Assembly (NCBI RefSeq): GCF_000973105.1
Contig: NC_015844.1
Coordinates: 2,228,501 to 2,292,500, forward strand
Length of the DNA: 64,000 nucleotides
From: Zobellia galactanivorans
Lineage (GTDB): Bacteria; Bacteroidota; Bacteroidia; Flavobacteriales; Flavobacteriaceae
Reading direction: 5' to 3'
Position 1 is the stretch's first letter. Each line of letters begins with the position of its first letter. This document shows, piece by piece, positions 38,683-47,990 of the stretch. Below the pieces are notes generated by a model. The model did no database searches. It worked only from the letters and a program-made list of their open reading frames with translations, and was not told the DNA's origin. Both the position numbers and the translations under genes were made by a program.

Positions 38683-40014
38683 ATGAAATTATATAAAAAC
38701 AAATTTTTACTTTGTTCCTTGGTCCTTTTAGGGCTAGGATCATGTCAGGTCCAAGAGTTTTCCGATTTGAACAGCCCAGAAGTAGAGGCGTTTCAAGAGA
38801 ACATCACAAGGGGTGACCTACCGGACCTTGTGGGCGGGATTCTATACAGTTCAAGAGTCAACTTGGGGAATTATTTTGATGATACCGGAGTAATCGGAAG
38901 GGAGTTTTTTCGATTTTCTGCCTCTGATCCGCGTTTGACCGGGGATTTATTGGGAGGAGGAACCAACACTCTTGACAATAATACTTTCTATATTACAAAC
39001 CCTTGGGCCGCACGTTATAGAACGGTCAAAAACGCGAATTTGATTTTGGGCTTTATTGATGGCCCAGATCAGTCGGACCAGTTTTCCGATGAAGAACTGA
39101 ATGCTACTAAAGGCTTTCTTAAAACCTTTATAGCTTATGAACTGTTGTTGAATTTGAACCTTACCGATGAGAACGGTATCCGCCTCGATGTCGCCGATGA
39201 GCAGAATTTAGGACCTTTTGTTTCAAAATCCGAAGCTTTGAGCGGTATTCGTACCATTTTAGAAGACGCGGCTACGGATCTTGGCAATGGAGGGGATGCT
39301 TTTCCTTTTTTCCTTCCTTCAGGCTTCGATGGTTTTGATACCCCAGCTACATTTCTTGAGGCCAACCAAGCTATTGCGGCAAGGGTGGCAACATATCAAG
39401 GAGATGCGGCGGCAACTTTATCCTTTTTGGAGAATTCGTTTATGAATTTGACCTCTGCTCAAGATGATTTAAGTACCGGTCTTTACTATAATTTTTCCGA
39501 AGACCAGACAGATGCACTTAACCCTATGTACTTCCCTGTTGAAGCGACGGCAGCCGGTGCGCGAATAGCCCAACCTACCTTTTTGTCCGATGCCGAGGCC
39601 GGCGACAATAGGTTAAGTAAGGTTGCGGAGCGTAGCGAACCTTTGACCCAAGATGGATTAACGGGAGGCTATGCGGTGGCTTTGTATAAAACCGATACGG
39701 ACCCTATTCCGATGATTCGTAACGAGGAGTTGATATTAATGTACGCCGAGGCAAATATTACGGTAGATCCGATTGAAGCCGTTGCCGCTATCGACCTTAT
39801 CCGTGAAAGTGCTGGTTTACCGGCATATACGGGTAATACCGATGCAGCTTCTTTAATTGATGAGGTACTAAACCAAAGAAGGTATTCCCTCTATGCAGAA
39901 GGACATCGATGGATAGATATGAGAAGGTATGGTCGGTTGGATGAACTACCTAAAGACAGACCGGAAGATGATGTATGGACGATGTTCCCAATTCCTCTAA
40001 CCGAGAATCAGTAA
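38683..40014 (+). CDS. SusD/RagB-family nutrient-binding lipoprotein
   Basis: A 443-residue surface lipoprotein (signal and lipobox LVLLGLGSC, Cys21) that lids the SusC barrel. TPR-like helices hold KNANLILGFI, IRNEELILMYAEANI and, near the C-terminus, the SusD hallmark LNQRRYSLYAEGHRWIDMRR followed by YGRLDELP. It is shorter than many starch-type SusD proteins (500 or more residues), fitting the smaller SusD-like group. It is coupled with the upstream SusC gene and ends at a strong terminator. Confidence 0.94.
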   Translation: MKLYKNKFLLCSLVLLGLGSCQVQEFSDLNSPEVEAFQENITRGDLPDLVGGILYSSRVNLGNYFDDTGVIGREFFRFSASDPRLTGDLLGGGTNTLDNNTFYITNPWAARYRTVKNANLILGFIDGPDQSDQFSDEELNATKGFLKTFIAYELLLNLNLTDENGIRLDVADEQNLGPFVSKSEALSGIRTILEDAATDLGNGGDAFPFFLPSGFDGFDTPATFLEANQAIAARVATYQGDAAATLSFLENSFMNLTSAQDDLSTGLYYNFSEDQTDALNPMYFPVEATAAGARIAQPTFLSDAEAGDNRLSKVAERSEPLTQDGLTGGYAVALYKTDTDPIPMIRNEELILMYAEANITVDPIEAVAAIDLIRESAGLPAYTGNTDAASLIDEVLNQRRYSLYAEGHRWIDMRRYGRLDELPKDRPEDDVWTMFPIPLTENQ

Positions 40015-40049
40015 TAATTCTTTTTACTGTATCTTAAATAACAAGCAAA

Positions 40050-40076
40050 AACCCCGCCAATTGGCGGGGTTTTTTA
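40050..40076. terminator. Bidirectional terminator between susD-like and RND genes
   Basis: AACCCCGCCAA and TTGGCGGGGTT (40050-40071) form a perfect uninterrupted palindrome followed by TTTTTA; it is preceded by A-rich sequence, so it serves both convergent genes. Confidence 0.92.
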
Positions 40077-40101
40077 TCCGGGTGTGTTCTGATCCGTTGT
40101 T

Positions 40102-43100
40102 TTAAGCGGAAGCTTCCAGATGGTTTTCTGCCTTTATGGGGCGTTCCTTTTTTCTTCCCCAAACCGCAATTTTTATGCGATAGGTAATGTTGAACAATAC
40201 CGGTACGATAATCAAGGTCAAGAATGTGGCAACGACTAATCCGAAGATAACCGTCCATGCCAATGGACCCCAGAACACTACGTTGTCTCCACCCATATAG
40301 ATTTTGGCGTCAAACTCAGAGAACAGGGAGAAGAAATCGATATTGAGACCTATTGCCAAGGGAATTAGTCCTAAAACGGTAGTAATGGCCGTTAGAATTA
40401 CAGGGCGTAACCTGGCTTTACCTCCTTTGGTAATGATTTCGGTGACTTCTTCCAATGAGATAAGGTCTTTGTCGCTCAGTCCGAGTTCCACTTTCTTACG
40501 GTCGATAAGTATCTGTGTATAATCTAACAGCACGACCCCGTTGTTTACTACGATACCGGCGAGGGAGATAATACCCATCATGGTCATCATAATAACAAAA
40601 GACCATCCGGTAACCATCAATCCGCCAAAGACTCCTATAAAGCTCAAGAAGATGGCAATCATAATGATCAGTGGTTTGGATACACCGCCAAATTGAAATA
40701 CCAATATGAGCATTATAAGTCCTAGTCCAGAGAAAAAAGCGCCGACCAAAAATTGCATTTGCTTGTTTTGTTCTTCGATTTGGCCCGTGAAATCGATTTT
40801 TACATCTTTAGGAAGCTGTTTGAAGTTGTCCATTTCTTTCTGGATCTCGGCCACGATCGCTCCGGCATCACTAAAACCAGGTTTCAATTGAGAGTAGATG
40901 GTAACTACCCTTTTCTTGTCTTTGTGTTTTATGGCGCTAAAGCCTGAGGAGTTTTTCTGCTTGGCTACGGCCGAGACAGGAATTTCCTTGATTTGGCCGT
41001 TTGCGGGATCCCTAAAAATGATGTTCTGGTTGAACAGGGCATTTTTATTATACCGGATATCCTCATTAAAGCGAACGTTAATGTCGTAATCGTCACCATC
41101 CAGTTTGTATACGCCTGCTTTTTCGCCAAAAAGCGAACGTCTTAGTTGTAGTCCGACTTGGCCTACGGATACGCCTAGCTCACCTGCTTTTTCGCGATCC
41201 ACCACAACCTCCATAGAAGGCTTGCTCTTGTTTACATCGATTTTCAACTCTTCAATACCGGCTATGTTCTTGGTATTGATAAAGTTTCGAATATCTTCGG
41301 CGGTGTTGATCAATTCGGTGTAATCCTTACCTTCCAGTTCTATGTTGATAGGGTAGCCGGCCGGAGGTCCGTTGGCTTCCTTTTCTACCGAGATGGCCAC
41401 CCCGGGAAATATTCCGGTCAAGGCTTCTTGAATTTCACCACGCAGTACTTCGGTATCGAGTCCGTTTCTATATTTAAATTCGCGCATTGACAAGGTGACT
41501 TTGCCTCGATGTGGCATTTCTGCCGCCGACCCTCCATCGGTTTGGGGGTTACCGGCGCCCTCGCCTACCTGCGATACTGCTGATTCAATCAAAAAGTTGT
41601 GCTCCCCATCGGTGTATTTGTCTTGGTTTGCTACCTCGAATACCCTTTTTTCGATTTCTTTGGTAAGCTTATTGGTCTTTTCAATAGACGTTCCCTGCGG
41701 GTATTCTATATAGGCATAGATCTCATTGGGTTTGTTGTCGGGGAAAAATTCCACCTTCGTACGTCCACTGCCCAACGAAGCCCCGAAAGCCATAAATACG
41801 GCAATCAATAGAGCGAAAGTAATACCGAAGTACCAGTATACATTTTTACCTCTAAGGGAATGTGCGATACGTTTTTCGTACCAATTCTCAAAACGCACCA
41901 TGGCGCCGTTCTGAAAGCTGATGGCCCACTTTTTAAGCGCGTATTTGTAGATCCAGAACATCAGTGCCGTTAGGATCATTACGGAGCCCAAGCCCCTCAT
42001 GGTCCCACCGAAAATTAAGATAAAAAGTCCGAACCCGCCCAATATGGCACTAATACGGATGAGTTGCTTGACGGTAAGTTCTTTTTCGCCGATTTCCATA
42101 AATTGGGAAACCAACATGGAGTTCATGAAAATGGCCACGAAAAGTGACGACCCCAGAACTACCGATAAGGTAATCGGGAAATAGATCATAAACTGGCCGA
42201 ATATACCGGGCCATAGACCGAGGGGTACAAAGGCTGCCACGGTAGTCAATGTTGAAATGATGATAGGAAATGCAATTTCACCGATACCTTTTTTGGCGGC
42301 TTCGGTGCGCGACATGCCTTCGCTCATTAAACGATAGACGTTCTCAACGACCACGATTCCATTGTCGACCATCATACCCAGTCCCATAATCATACCGAAA
42401 AGGATCATGGTATTCAAGGTATAGCCCAAATTGTTTAAGATCATGAACGACATAAACATTGACATCGGAATGGCGAAGCCCACAAAAAGGGCGTTTCTAA
42501 AGCCTAAAAAGAACATCAGTACCGTTACGACCAAGATTATACCAAAGATAATGTTGTTTACAAGGTCATCGACCTGGTTCAGTGTCCTGCCTGAAGAATC
42601 ATTGGCAATGGTGATGTTCAGGTCGGCCGGAAAATAGCTTTCTTGCTCTTTTTTTACGATTTCACGAACCTTGGTCGTCGCTTCGATCATGTTTTTGCCC
42701 GATCGTTTTTTGATGTCGAGCATTACCACGTTTTTACCGAACTCTCGGGCGTATGTGGTTTTTTCTTCCTCTGAAAAACTAACTTCGGCTATGTCTTTTA
42801 GGTATACCGCCCCGTTCTCGGATTTTACTACAAAGTCGTCTAGTTCCTTGGGGTCGTCGATTTCGCCTAAAATACGTATGGTCCGGCGTTGTCCGCCCGA
42901 TTGGATGTTACCGGCCGACATGGTAGAGTTACCGTTGCTGATGGCATTGATAACATCTTGAAAGCTGACTTTTGAGGCCATCATTTTATAGACGTCTACG
43001 GCCACTTCTACCTCCTTCTCTTGTGCCCCGCGAATGTTTACCTCTTTGATCTCGGGCAAGTCTTCAATTTCATCTTGCAGGTATTCGGCAAATTCCTTTA

Positions 43101-43608
43101 GCTTTTCAACGGGATAGTCGCCTGTGAAATTCACGTTCATGATCGGAAATGACTCCGACAGGTTAAGATCAAAGACATTGGGCTCGACCTTGGCATTGTT
43201 AAAGGTGGGCCAGTCTTCTCCGGCCTTTTCGCTATCTACCTCATCCTTGACCTTCTGTTTAGCCTGTTCCACCGTTAGGTCTTCATCGAACTCGACCGTA
43301 ATTATCGAATAGTCTTCTTGCGAAGTAGAGGTTATCTCGACTACATTACTTACGTTTTTAAGCCGATCTTCCAGAGGGTCGGTAATCAAACGTTCTACGT
43401 CTTCTGCCGTGTTACCTGGGTAAATGGTACTGATATAGATTTTGGTCTCTACGATTTCAGGAAAATCTTCACGGGGCATTGCAAAATACGACTTCAGGCC
43501 CAACCATAGGAAAATGGCGATCATCACATAGATGACCGAGGGATTGTCAATGGCCCACGATGCAAGGCTAAACTCTTTATCGGCGTTTTTCTGTTGTTTA
43601 CTGTTCAT
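40102..43608 (-). CDS. RND efflux pump permease (AcrB/HAE type) with enlarged central region
   Basis: A 1168-residue inner-membrane RND transporter, the proton-driven part of a tripartite efflux pump. N-terminal helix PSVIYVMIAIFLWLGLKSYF, porter-domain start PREDFPEIVETKIYISTIYP, and the TM4 proton-relay segment GMIMGLGMMVDNGIVVVENV are typical; TM10-12 include GIISLAGIVVNNGVVLLDY. It is about 120 residues longer than AcrB. Part of the excess is a segment after TM6 with two extra hydrophobic stretches (IRISAILGGFGLFILIFGG and LGSVMILTALMFWIYKYAL). It is the last gene of the tetR-tolC-adaptor-RND operon and overlaps the adaptor gene by 11 bp. Drug substrates cannot be predicted. Confidence 0.95.
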   Translation of the reverse strand: MNSKQQKNADKEFSLASWAIDNPSVIYVMIAIFLWLGLKSYFAMPREDFPEIVETKIYISTIYPGNTAEDVERLITDPLEDRLKNVSNVVEITSTSQEDYSIITVEFDEDLTVEQAKQKVKDEVDSEKAGEDWPTFNNAKVEPNVFDLNLSESFPIMNVNFTGDYPVEKLKEFAEYLQDEIEDLPEIKEVNIRGAQEKEVEVAVDVYKMMASKVSFQDVINAISNGNSTMSAGNIQSGGQRRTIRILGEIDDPKELDDFVVKSENGAVYLKDIAEVSFSEEEKTTYAREFGKNVVMLDIKKRSGKNMIEATTKVREIVKKEQESYFPADLNITIANDSSGRTLNQVDDLVNNIIFGIILVVTVLMFFLGFRNALFVGFAIPMSMFMSFMILNNLGYTLNTMILFGMIMGLGMMVDNGIVVVENVYRLMSEGMSRTEAAKKGIGEIAFPIIISTLTTVAAFVPLGLWPGIFGQFMIYFPITLSVVLGSSLFVAIFMNSMLVSQFMEIGEKELTVKQLIRISAILGGFGLFILIFGGTMRGLGSVMILTALMFWIYKYALKKWAISFQNGAMVRFENWYEKRIAHSLRGKNVYWYFGITFALLIAVFMAFGASLGSGRTKVEFFPDNKPNEIYAYIEYPQGTSIEKTNKLTKEIEKRVFEVANQDKYTDGEHNFLIESAVSQVGEGAGNPQTDGGSAAEMPHRGKVTLSMREFKYRNGLDTEVLRGEIQEALTGIFPGVAISVEKEANGPPAGYPINIELEGKDYTELINTAEDIRNFINTKNIAGIEELKIDVNKSKPSMEVVVDREKAGELGVSVGQVGLQLRRSLFGEKAGVYKLDGDDYDINVRFNEDIRYNKNALFNQNIIFRDPANGQIKEIPVSAVAKQKNSSGFSAIKHKDKKRVVTIYSQLKPGFSDAGAIVAEIQKEMDNFKQLPKDVKIDFTGQIEEQNKQMQFLVGAFFSGLGLIMLILVFQFGGVSKPLIIMIAIFLSFIGVFGGLMVTGWSFVIMMTMMGIISLAGIVVNNGVVLLDYTQILIDRKKVELGLSDKDLISLEEVTEIITKGGKARLRPVILTAITTVLGLIPLAIGLNIDFFSLFSEFDAKIYMGGDNVVFWGPLAWTVIFGLVVATFLTLIIVPVLFNITYRIKIAVWGRKKERPIKAENHLEASA

Positions 43609-44782
43609 CGGTCTGGTCGTTTAGAATTTTAACCTTTTGGCCGTCTTTTACACTTCTGGCGCCTTCTTCAATGATATGGTCGCCATCGGAGATACCGGAG
43701 AGGACTTCGATATGGCTGCCCTGGGTCTTGCCTGTTTGAATGATACTTTTCTTCAATAGGGCCTCATTTTCGCCATCTGTGGGTTGGGCCACATAAACGT
43801 ATTGCTCGCCTTCGGCGTTTTCCGAAATGATACCTTGGGGAATGACTATGGCATTCTCATTGGTGTAATCGTTAATGCTCACTTTGGCGGAAAGGTTGGG
43901 TTTGATGTTCCCTTTCTTGTTCGGTACGGGAATCTCAGCACTAAATGCGCGGTTGCTCGGATTGATGAAATTTCCGGTCTGACGCACCTTGGTCAAGATC
44001 GAATCGCCAAGAACGGGAAAATAGACCTTGGCTTCCTTGCCCTTTGTTATCCCGCCTAGGTAGGTTTCAGGTACATCTACCTCAATGTACATGTCGGAAA
44101 GGTTTACGATCCTAAAAACCTCAGATCCCGGGCCCGGAGAAACAACGGTTCCCTGATCTTTGATGACATCATCTATAATACCTGAAAACGGCGCCCTTAT
44201 CGATGATTTGCCCAGTTGGCTTTCGGCTTGTTTTACGGCATCTTCGGCGGCCTGATAATTGGTTTGTGCCGATAAATACTCTATTTCAGAACCTATTTTT
44301 TGCTCCCATAGGCGTTTTCTGCGTTCAAAGGTGGTCTTGGCAAGTGCGGCTTGCGACTTTAATTGCGACAATTGGCTGCTTCTTCCTCCGTCGTCGATAA
44401 CCGCTAAGACTTGTCCTTTTGTTACACGCTGTCCTTCCTTCACATAAACACGCTGTAGGGTACCTGACATTTCAGGGTAGATCAAAACGTTTTGCTTGGT
44501 CTTGACATCGCCCTGTAGTTCTAAAAAGTGTTCGAACTTTCCGACCTTCGCCACAACGGTGGTAACCAGTGGCAGTTTTTCTTCACCGCTCATGCTGCTA
44601 ATGGCCGAATCAAGCTTTTGTAATTCGGTCTCGAGGACTCTTTGCTTTTCCGAAAGTTCGGTTTTCTTGGCCCGTATGGTTTCGATGTTCCCCTCCGAAA
44701 TGATATCGATCACAGAGGTCTGTTTCCCTCCACATGCGGAGAAGAGAAGGGCCGAGGTCGCTAGATATAGTATTTTTTTCAT
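43598..44782 (-). CDS. RND periplasmic adaptor (membrane fusion protein), lipoprotein
   Basis: A 394-residue adaptor linking the RND permease to the TolC-like channel. Lipobox near residue 17 (TSALLFSAC), then an N-terminal coiled coil (IRAKKTELSEKQRVLETELQ) that is extra to the usual AcrA layout. The lipoyl halves are recognisable in VYVKEGQRVTKGQVLAVIDD and SSIRAPFSGIIDDVIKDQGT. Beta-barrel and membrane-proximal domains follow. It lies between tolC and the permease in the operon. Confidence 0.94.
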   Translation of the reverse strand: MKKILYLATSALLFSACGGKQTSVIDIISEGNIETIRAKKTELSEKQRVLETELQKLDSAISSMSGEEKLPLVTTVVAKVGKFEHFLELQGDVKTKQNVLIYPEMSGTLQRVYVKEGQRVTKGQVLAVIDDGGRSSQLSQLKSQAALAKTTFERRKRLWEQKIGSEIEYLSAQTNYQAAEDAVKQAESQLGKSSIRAPFSGIIDDVIKDQGTVVSPGPGSEVFRIVNLSDMYIEVDVPETYLGGITKGKEAKVYFPVLGDSILTKVRQTGNFINPSNRAFSAEIPVPNKKGNIKPNLSAKVSINDYTNENAIVIPQGIISENAEGEQYVYVAQPTDGENEALLKKSIIQTGKTQGSHIEVLSGISDGDHIIEEGARSVKDGQKVKILNDQTDEQ

Positions 44783-44810
44783 CTTAAAAGTTTGTTTGTA
44801 GTTTGCCTTA

Positions 44811-46175
44811 TTACTTTAGGTTAGAATTGGGTTCGTTTATGATAAGTTCGAGCTCCGTCTTTTTATTAATGACCTCGACCATCGATTGAAGATAGCCTTG
44901 TTGTGCATCATAGAGCTGTGTTTGGGCTTGCCTAAGGTCAAAGCTGCTTGCAATGCCCTCGGCGTATTTAATTTGGTTCTTGTTTTCTATGCGTTCGGCC
45001 AAACCAAGGTTTTGCTTTGCGGTTTCATATTCTTCTATGGCAAGAATATAGTCGCTCTTGGCTTTTTCGAGCTGAAGCCGTATTTGCTCTTCGGCTTCCG
45101 ATAATTGGGTTTTTGCCTTTTGCATGGCTATTTTGGCCCTAGCGGTACTGGCACTACGCTTACCGGAGCTGAACAGGGGAATACTGAGGTCAAAACCTAA
45201 GACCGACGAGTCGAACCAATCTTGGTCGCTTTTGAAAAAGCTAAAGTCATCGGAAAAGGCAGATGAACCGTAGTTGATGAAACTGCTTAAGGTGGGTAGG
45301 GCGCGGCTTTTTGCCAGTTTCCACTCGTAAAACCGTTGTTCGGTCAAGTTTAGGGCCAACTTATAATCGACGTTGTTGTTGATATTGAAATCCGATTCCA
45401 TTAAAGAAAAATCGATCTGGGCCGTGGCCAACTGATCAAGGTCGTCTTCTAATTTGGTGGGGGCGTCAATGGCAATACCCATGACCAGGTTGAGCATTTG
45501 CAGTGTAATGTTTTCCAGTCGGATGGCATTTTTTAACTGATTTTCTACCGATGAAAGGGTGATTTGTAACTGTTCGACACTTTCCTCGTCCGCGAGTCCG
45601 TTTTCATACAGCTTATTGGTCTCGAACAGGTTCTTTTCGAGATTGGCCTTGTTCTTTTCGAAAATGGCCACACTTTCTTTGGCCAATAATACGTTTCCAT
45701 AGGCCTCGACCACCGATTTTCGTACTTCTTGATCAGTCTTTTCTTCGTTGTTGGCACTATAGCTTAGAAACGATTTCGTTGCTTGTACACCAACGATATA
45801 AGAACCGTCGAAAATCTTTTGGGTGAGTGTCGCCGTAGCGGTCGCTTGGTGGGCTTGACCAAAAACGATGGGCACAAATTCCCCGGGGGTTCCTCCGGCA
45901 AACTCTGCGGGAATCAAGGAAACCGGCTGTTTTAGTTGATTTTGGTAGCTGACGGAACCATTGATCTGTGGAAGACCGTCCGCAATGGTCTCCCATTTTT
46001 GTTTTCGGGCGTCGATCAGGTCGCGCTCGGCATTAATGGCGTTGTAGTTGTTCTCAAGGGCGAACTCTATGGCTTCTTCCAAGGTAAAACTATTGGTTTT
46101 TAAGGGTTCTGGATCTTGAGAAAATCCTGGCGCGGTGATGAAGAGCGTCAGTGTTAGTATAAATAGGTTTCTCAT
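44811..46175 (-). CDS. TolC-family outer-membrane efflux channel
   Basis: A 454-residue outer-membrane factor. Signal peptide (LFILTLTLFITAPGFSQ), then two repeats of long amphipathic helices: FTLEEAIEFALENNYNAINA opens the first, and YKLALNLTEQRFYEWKLAKS the second. GIASSFDLRQAQTQLYDAQQ near the C-terminus is the typical OEP motif. It is the second gene of the operon, 2 nt after the tetR stop codon, so co-transcription is near certain. Confidence 0.95.
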   Translation of the reverse strand: MRNLFILTLTLFITAPGFSQDPEPLKTNSFTLEEAIEFALENNYNAINAERDLIDARKQKWETIADGLPQINGSVSYQNQLKQPVSLIPAEFAGGTPGEFVPIVFGQAHQATATATLTQKIFDGSYIVGVQATKSFLSYSANNEEKTDQEVRKSVVEAYGNVLLAKESVAIFEKNKANLEKNLFETNKLYENGLADEESVEQLQITLSSVENQLKNAIRLENITLQMLNLVMGIAIDAPTKLEDDLDQLATAQIDFSLMESDFNINNNVDYKLALNLTEQRFYEWKLAKSRALPTLSSFINYGSSAFSDDFSFFKSDQDWFDSSVLGFDLSIPLFSSGKRSASTARAKIAMQKAKTQLSEAEEQIRLQLEKAKSDYILAIEEYETAKQNLGLAERIENKNQIKYAEGIASSFDLRQAQTQLYDAQQGYLQSMVEVINKKTELELIINEPNSNLK

Positions 46176-46177
46176 CG

Positions 46178-46783
46178 TTATTCGGGATTTGAGTTGATAA
46201 TTTTGTTCAATATTTTTCTTCCTAATGGGGTTACGATTCCCCTGATATGGTATTCTAAATAATTGTCCATTAAAGTGGTCACGGGAAATTTGTCCGGGGG
46301 GAAAAGGCGATGGTCTTTCGTGCTCGTCATACCCGAATAATAAATACGGGATATAAAGTCGATATCTAGGTTATCCCTGTAAAAGCCTTGGCTTACCCCG
46401 CGTTGAATATTTTCCTTTACACAGGCTTGCATGGTTTCAAATTGAAATGCCGAAATGGAGTTGTGTATTTTCGGATAGTATTTCTGTAATTGGTATTGTG
46501 GTGATGATTTTTCATTTTTGAGATTTATCATTACGAACTTTTTTATCTCGTAAAGTTCTTCAATAGGGTTTTTGTTCAAGGCACAGATAGCATTGATTCC
46601 TTTCGATATGCTTTCCGCTAGATGTGTGGTGCACTGTTCCACGAGCTTGGTCTTGTTCTCAAAATGAGTGTATATGGTTTTCTTTGAGATGCCCATTTCA
46701 TTGGCCAAATCGTCCATAGTAACACTCTTGAACCCGTAGTTCAGGAACATATCCGTCGCTTTGTTTAAAATTTTAGTCTTCAT
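46178..46783 (-). CDS. TetR/AcrR-family repressor of the efflux operon
   Basis: A 201-residue regulator. The N-terminal helix-turn-helix is VTMDDLANEMGISKKTIYTHF (residues about 20-40; quoted to its last residues only here as GISKKTIYTHF). The C-terminal ligand-binding half is divergent, as usual. As the first gene of tetR-tolC-adaptor-RND it very probably controls its own operon; a 9-bp inverted repeat and a -7-like box lie directly upstream. Confidence 0.93.
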   Translation of the reverse strand: MKTKILNKATDMFLNYGFKSVTMDDLANEMGISKKTIYTHFENKTKLVEQCTTHLAESISKGINAICALNKNPIEELYEIKKFVMINLKNEKSSPQYQLQKYYPKIHNSISAFQFETMQACVKENIQRGVSQGFYRDNLDIDFISRIYYSGMTSTKDHRLFPPDKFPVTTLMDNYLEYHIRGIVTPLGRKILNKIINSNPE

Positions 46784-46791
46784 AAGGACTG

Positions 46792-46799
46792 CAAATGTA
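46792..46799 (-). promoter_or_regulatory. -7-like element of the efflux operon
   Basis: TACATTTG on the minus strand matches TAnnTTTG and ends only 8 nt before the tetR ATG, implying a leaderless or nearly leaderless transcript. No -33 TTG at proper spacing. Confidence 0.45.
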
Positions 46800-46804
46800 G
46801 TCTA

Positions 46805-46832
46805 GGAAACTTTAAAAACACTAAAAGTTTCC
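46805..46832. promoter_or_regulatory. Candidate TetR operator (9-bp inverted repeat)
   Basis: GGAAACTTT (46805-46813) and AAAGTTTCC (46824-46832) are perfect arms with a 10-nt spacer, 5 nt upstream of the -7-like box. There is no T run after it, so it is not a terminator of the upstream gene. Confidence 0.55.
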
Positions 46833-46859
46833 AAAGTTTTACCGTAATTTAACATCTCT

Positions 46860-47291
46860 TTAAGACGGAGCCTGATCGGCATCATTTTTTTTCCGCTCCA
46901 AATAGTCGTTGTAAGCTTGTTCCCCTTCTTTCTTCCAGAACTCGTCATAGAACTCCCATTTCGAAAAATCATCACACCACATACGACTCCCATTGCCCTT
47001 GCAGGCGCGTTCCCTTTTTTTCTTTTTGTTGCCCTTGTTGGCGCCGTCCTTACCGCCACTGAAGTTTCCGAAAATTATCTTTGCCAAAATTAGAAGTCCG
47101 CCCGCTTGCCAAAAGTCCAAGGTCGTTAGTCCGAATATTTCAGGCATCAACCAATTCCATAGATACATAAAAATATAGGCGAACAGTACCAAAAAGGCGA
47201 TACCGGCTACGATGTAGAACAGTATTTTTACGGTTTTCTTTATGAACTTTTCGGCTTTGCTCTTTACTTTGTGCTCTATATGTTTCTCCAT
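46860..47291 (-). CDS. Membrane protein of unknown function, partner of the ECF sigma gene
   Basis: A 143-residue protein with two hydrophobic stretches (about residues 22-46, ILFYIVAGIAFLVLFAYIFM, and 60-77, LDFWQAGGLLILAKIIF), a basic Gly/Lys linker (GGKDGANKGNKKKKRER), and a soluble C-terminal tail holding two Cys and the aromatic stretch WCDDFSKWEFYDEFW followed by KKEGEQAYNDYL. It begins 18 nt after the stop of the sigma-factor gene. Position suggests an anti-sigma or signal-transducing role, but it has no recognisable zinc anti-sigma motif (HxxxCxxC), so this is only a guess. Confidence 0.75.
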   Translation of the reverse strand: MEKHIEHKVKSKAEKFIKKTVKILFYIVAGIAFLVLFAYIFMYLWNWLMPEIFGLTTLDFWQAGGLLILAKIIFGNFSGGKDGANKGNKKKKRERACKGNGSRMWCDDFSKWEFYDEFWKKEGEQAYNDYLERKKNDADQAPS

Positions 47292-47309
47292 AATTGTAGA
47301 ATTTCTTGG

Positions 47310-47876
47310 TTAATGATCTGTTTTTTTGATTTCTAGTACTTTTAATAATATGGCCAGGGCCCTGTGCCGCCTTGACATTAACGTGCCCATGGGGATACCG
47401 CTCTCATGTGACAGTTGGGTATAGGTGTAACCTTCAAAATCTATAGCTACTATTATATTTCGATACACTGGTTTTAGTTGGGCAATGGCCGTTTTAAGAT
47501 TCGTTTTCATGGTGTCGGAGTAGGCGTTGGCCGTCTTGCCATATACCAACTCCGTAAACTCTATCAGTTTTTCCTCCATTTCCTGCTCAAAGGGGACCCC
47601 TTTTTGTTTGGTGCGCATTAGGTCGACAATCTTGTTGCGGATAGAATTGTAAACAAAGCCTGCAATGTTGTCTATGGGCGACAGGTTGTTGGCCCTAGAG
47701 AATACTTTTAATGCCACCTCTTGAACCACGTCTTCGGCATCGCGATCGGCAGCATCGTCAATACGCGATTTGGCATAAGCCTTGAGCGAACGGTACTCTT
47801 CGTCAAAAAAGAGTTTAAGCTTGTTGTAATTATCCGTTTCTGGGGTCATTTCGTGGCTGTTGTCAAAAGTATTCAA
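47310..47876 (-). CDS. ECF-type RNA polymerase sigma factor
   Basis: A 188-residue sigma-70 family protein. Region 2 contains RDAEDVVQEVALKVFSRANN and FVYNSIRNKIVDLMR; region 4 holds the helix-turn-helix YTYTQLSHESGIPMGTLMSR. A start 9 codons later (MTPETDN) is also possible. A minus-strand TAGTTTTG box lies about 25 nt upstream of the start, with a TTG 25 nt further (slightly long spacing). It is followed by the unknown membrane protein gene. The regulon is unknown. Confidence 0.88.
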   Translation of the reverse strand: MNTFDNSHEMTPETDNYNKLKLFFDEEYRSLKAYAKSRIDDAADRDAEDVVQEVALKVFSRANNLSPIDNIAGFVYNSIRNKIVDLMRTKQKGVPFEQEMEEKLIEFTELVYGKTANAYSDTMKTNLKTAIAQLKPVYRNIIVAIDFEGYTYTQLSHESGIPMGTLMSRRHRALAILLKVLEIKKTDH

Positions 47877-47990
47877 GAGTAAAGACGAAGGAAATCAAAA
47901 CTATTGCATGATCTTGATTATTTTTTTACAAAATGTGGGAAAGGGGCCTATTTTGATCAAATGGATGTATTTTTGGGGAAAATTTGTTGA

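Noticed and set aside
46805-46832. Inverted repeat read as terminator of the gene at 46860
   Set aside because: No T run follows on the minus strand and the stem is AT-rich; an operator role fits better.
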